Positions 62,264-64,000 of a stretch of 64,000 nt of DNA are shown here, in pieces. The stretch spans positions 582,034 to 646,033 of the forward strand of contig SAQG01000001.1 of assembly GCA_004020315.1 (NCBI GenBank). The letters are read 5' to 3'. A model generated the notes under the pieces. The model was given only the letters and a program-made list of their open reading frames with translations. It was not told the DNA's origin and searched no databases. Numbering within the stretch: the stretch's first letter is position 1; every line of letters starts with the position of its first letter. The stretch comes from Mesorhizobium sp. (GTDB taxonomy: Bacteria; Pseudomonadota; Alphaproteobacteria; Rhizobiales; Rhizobiaceae). Position numbers and translations under genes: made by a program.

Positions 62264-62585
62264 GAGCTCCCCACGCGCGGTCTCGTCGCTCAAGACTAAT
62301 GCAGGCGAAGGGCGGTTTCACCCGAAGCCTCTCTCCGACCCATCAGATGTCGTCTGCGCCCGTTCGCCAGACAACGCCCGCGTCCGTGGATCAATTTTGC
62401 ACCTCGCCCTTGGGTTCGACTGGCTTCCCGACGCGCTGCTGATGCGTCTGCATCGACGTCCGTCCGCTCAGCCCTGGCGGACGATTCGCTCTCGCCCGCG
62501 TGGCGTGAACCACTGAAGCTCGACAACCTAAGCTTTCGCGGTCTGGACCAGATGGACAACCCGCTGAAAGCCACAGATAGCTCCT
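62264..62585. other. Intergenic region between the manC/AGE fusion and the repeat protein genes
   Basis: 322 bases between convergent genes. No gene, clear terminator or RNA was recognised. It is somewhat repetitive in GC-rich trinucleotides only. Confidence 0.45.
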
Positions 62586-64000
62586 TCAGGTCACAAAGAA
62601 TGCAGCTGCGGTAATCGACAGACCTGGAGAAAGGGTGGCGAACTGTTTTTGAGCTGCGCCGCCGATCCCGTCGCTGTCGAAAGAGAGCGATCCAGTCGAA
62701 CTGTTGTAGATGATATGGTCGGAACTATCATGCGCGGCCTTACCGACAAAGAAAGCGTCAGATGTAAGCCCACCCAACTTAAGACCGGCAAAAATCGCGT
62801 CGTCGAGATGGATCTTGTCCTGCAGCTTGTTGAAGTCGGTGATCCTGTCGATGTTGCCGGCTCCCAGAGCGGTCTTGAAAACGAAAGCATCATTTCCGCC
62901 GTTGCCGGTCAAGGTGTCGGCGCCGCTGCCACCGTTAATGACATTGGCGGCGGCATTGCCCTGGATGGTCTGGGCGAACGCGTTGCCGGTCAGGTTGATT
63001 GCCGTGGTGCCGGACGGGTTGGTGGTGGCAAAAAGCTCGACCGCCGAGCCGGCCGCAAGAGCATAGCTCAACGAAGCGTGCACCCTGTCAATGCCACCGC
63101 TCACTGCCTCAATCACCTTGTCACCTGCATTGTCGACATAGTAGCCGTCGTTGCCGCCATAGCCGATCATTGTGTCGGCGCCGCCGAGACCATTGATGGC
63201 ATTGGCGCCGGCATTGCCCTGGATGGTCTGGGCGAACTCGTTGCCGTTGAGGTTCACAGCCGCCGTGCCGGACGGGTTGTTGATGGCGAGAACCTCGATC
63301 TGCGAGCCGGCCGTAAGCGCGTGGCTCACCGACGTGACCACCTTGTCGGCGCCGCCGCCCGCCGCCTCAATCACCTTGTCTTTGGCATTGTCGACATAGT
63401 AGGTGTCGTTGCCGCCATAGCCGGTCATCGTGTCGGCGCCGCCGCGGCCGTTGATCACATTGGCGCCGGCATTGCCCACGATGCCTTGGGCGAACTCGTT
63501 GCCCGTGAGGTTGATTGCCGTCGTGCCGGACGGGTTCGTGGCGGCAAGGACCTCGATCTGCGAGCCAGCCGAGAGGGCATAGCTCAACGCGGCGAGCACC
63601 TTGTCGGTGCCGCCGCCCGCCGCCTCGACCACCCTGTCGCCGGCATTGTCGACATAATACGTGTCGTTGCCGCCGTAGCCGGTCATCGTGTGGGCGCCGG
63701 TTGACTGAAGTACATCGGCGCCGCTGGTGCCGTAGACGTTATCGTCGGTTGGCGGTGGGGTGGTAGTGCTGGTGTTGTGGTCCAGGAAAAAGGATTGCAT
63801 CGCCGGAGTGTTGCCGAGTGAGGTTTCGCCGTTCTGCGAGGCCCATTTATAAGCCATGTCAAAGGCGGGATTCGGAACCAGCCTTTCCCAGTGGTCCATC
63901 ATGGTCTGCATCTGGGACGTCGTCGGCATGACATATGACCCGCCAGTATTGGTCGCCCAGCCGCCGCCGCCAAACGCCTGATAGACCGGAATGATCGCGC
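62586..64000 (-). CDS. Secreted calcium-binding repeat protein, C-terminal part
   Basis: The frame continues through the ATG at 63929 to the right edge (AIIPVYQAFGGGGWATNTGGSYV before it), so only the C-terminal 470 or so residues are present. A Trp-rich segment (WERLVPNPAFDMAYKWASQNGETSLG) and a Thr/Pro linker precede three 86-residue repeats of the kind GYGGNDTYYVDNAGDKVIEAAGGGxDKV, then RTX-type GGxGxD sequences and ITDFNKLQDKIHL. Such proteins are calcium-binding, exported by type I systems, often with an enzymatic N-terminal domain. That domain is off the window. Confidence 0.88.
   Translation of the reverse strand, partial: AIIPVYQAFGGGGWATNTGGSYVMPTTSQMQTMMDHWERLVPNPAFDMAYKWASQNGETSLGNTPAMQSFFLDHNTSTTTPPPTDDNVYGTSGADVLQSTGAHTMTGYGGNDTYYVDNAGDRVVEAAGGGTDKVLAALSYALSAGSQIEVLAATNPSGTTAINLTGNEFAQGIVGNAGANVINGRGGADTMTGYGGNDTYYVDNAKDKVIEAAGGGADKVVTSVSHALTAGSQIEVLAINNPSGTAAVNLNGNEFAQTIQGNAGANAINGLGGADTMIGYGGNDGYYVDNAGDKVIEAVSGGIDRVHASLSYALAAGSAVELFATTNPSGTTAINLTGNAFAQTIQGNAAANVINGGSGADTLTGNGGNDAFVFKTALGAGNIDRITDFNKLQDKIHLDDAIFAGLKLGGLTSDAFFVGKAAHDSSDHIIYNSSTGSLSFDSDGIGGAAQKQFATLSPGLSITAAAFFVT
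62916..63689 (-). repeat. Three tandem 258-base repeats in the calcium-binding protein gene
   Basis: The repeat units are 63689-63432, 63431-63174 and 63173-62916, each exactly 86 codons. Each starts with T-M/I-T/I-G-Y-GGND-x-YYVDNA and ends with G-N-A-x-A-N-x-I-N-G-x-x-G-A-D. The copies are strongly conserved at the protein level, with substitutions scattered between them. This points to internal duplication within the RTX-like region. Confidence 0.85.

Noticed and set aside
62916..63689. Mobile element or IS suggested by DNA repeats
   Set aside because: The repeats are in-frame 86-codon modules of one protein, with no transposase or terminal inverted repeats. No insertion sequence was recognised anywhere in the window.

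Overview
The window is high-GC, gene-dense chromosomal DNA from an alphaproteobacterium of the order Hyphomicrobiales (Rhizobiales), most likely a Mesorhizobium or close relative. The reasons are the conserved order coxB-coxA-ctaB-coxF-ctaG-coxC-DUF983-surf1-ispH-thrB-rnhA, the block ccrM-HAD-mutY-DUF721-dsbA-like-smc, the GANTC methyltransferase CcrM, an IalB protein and a Ros/MucR regulator without zinc ligands. The genus is inferred from gene order and protein character, not from a database search.

Layout. 1-2.6 kb: end of a TrmA/RumA-type RNA methyltransferase, then two convergent toxin-antitoxin modules (Xre/RES and AbrB/VapC). 2.9-5.5 kb: TldD, an acetyltransferase and an IalB protein on the minus strand. 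5.8-15 kb: a long plus-strand run for the aa3-type cytochrome c oxidase and its assembly factors, followed by ispH, thrB and rnhA. 15-19.8 kb: phosphatase, DUF2938, 1-Cys peroxiredoxin, a DsbD N-terminal-like protein, YqgE and a lytic transglycosylase. 20-24 kb: a looser accessory stretch with a LysR regulator, DUF4242, an MpaB-like oxygenase, an exported cupin and DoxX. 24.2-30.5 kb: a GGDEF/EAL sensor, GNAT, M16 peptidase and threonine synthase on the minus strand. 30.6-40.2 kb: lipoprotein, HAD, ccrM, second HAD, mutY, DciA-like, DsbA-like lipoprotein and smc. 40.4-41.4 kb: a nucleotide-sugar epimerase.

41.4-48.7 kb is the most interesting region. It is an eight-gene minus-strand cluster with an XRE-cupin regulator, a three-part sugar-type ABC importer, a phosphotriesterase-family hydrolase, a ThuA/glutamine-amidotransferase-like protein, a PfkB kinase and a BtpA-family TIM barrel. 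A 7-3-7 perfect inverted repeat lies inside a TTGACA promoter ahead of the importer genes. It looks like a self-contained uptake and catabolic pathway for an unidentified sugar-like compound.

48.8-56.7 kb: accessory genes (NAD-binding protein, Cys-rich metallothionein-like protein, zinc-less Ros/MucR, SLC13 permease, Na+/H+ antiporter, an unknown protein), tRNA-Gln and a VOC gene with an apparent one-base deletion. 56.9-64 kb: pyruvate phosphate dikinase, a fusion of mannose-1-phosphate guanylyltransferase with an AGE-type isomerase, and the C-terminal part of a large repeat-containing calcium-binding protein that runs off the right edge.

Most non-coding gaps are short. The longer ones are listed individually and mostly contain no recognisable gene.
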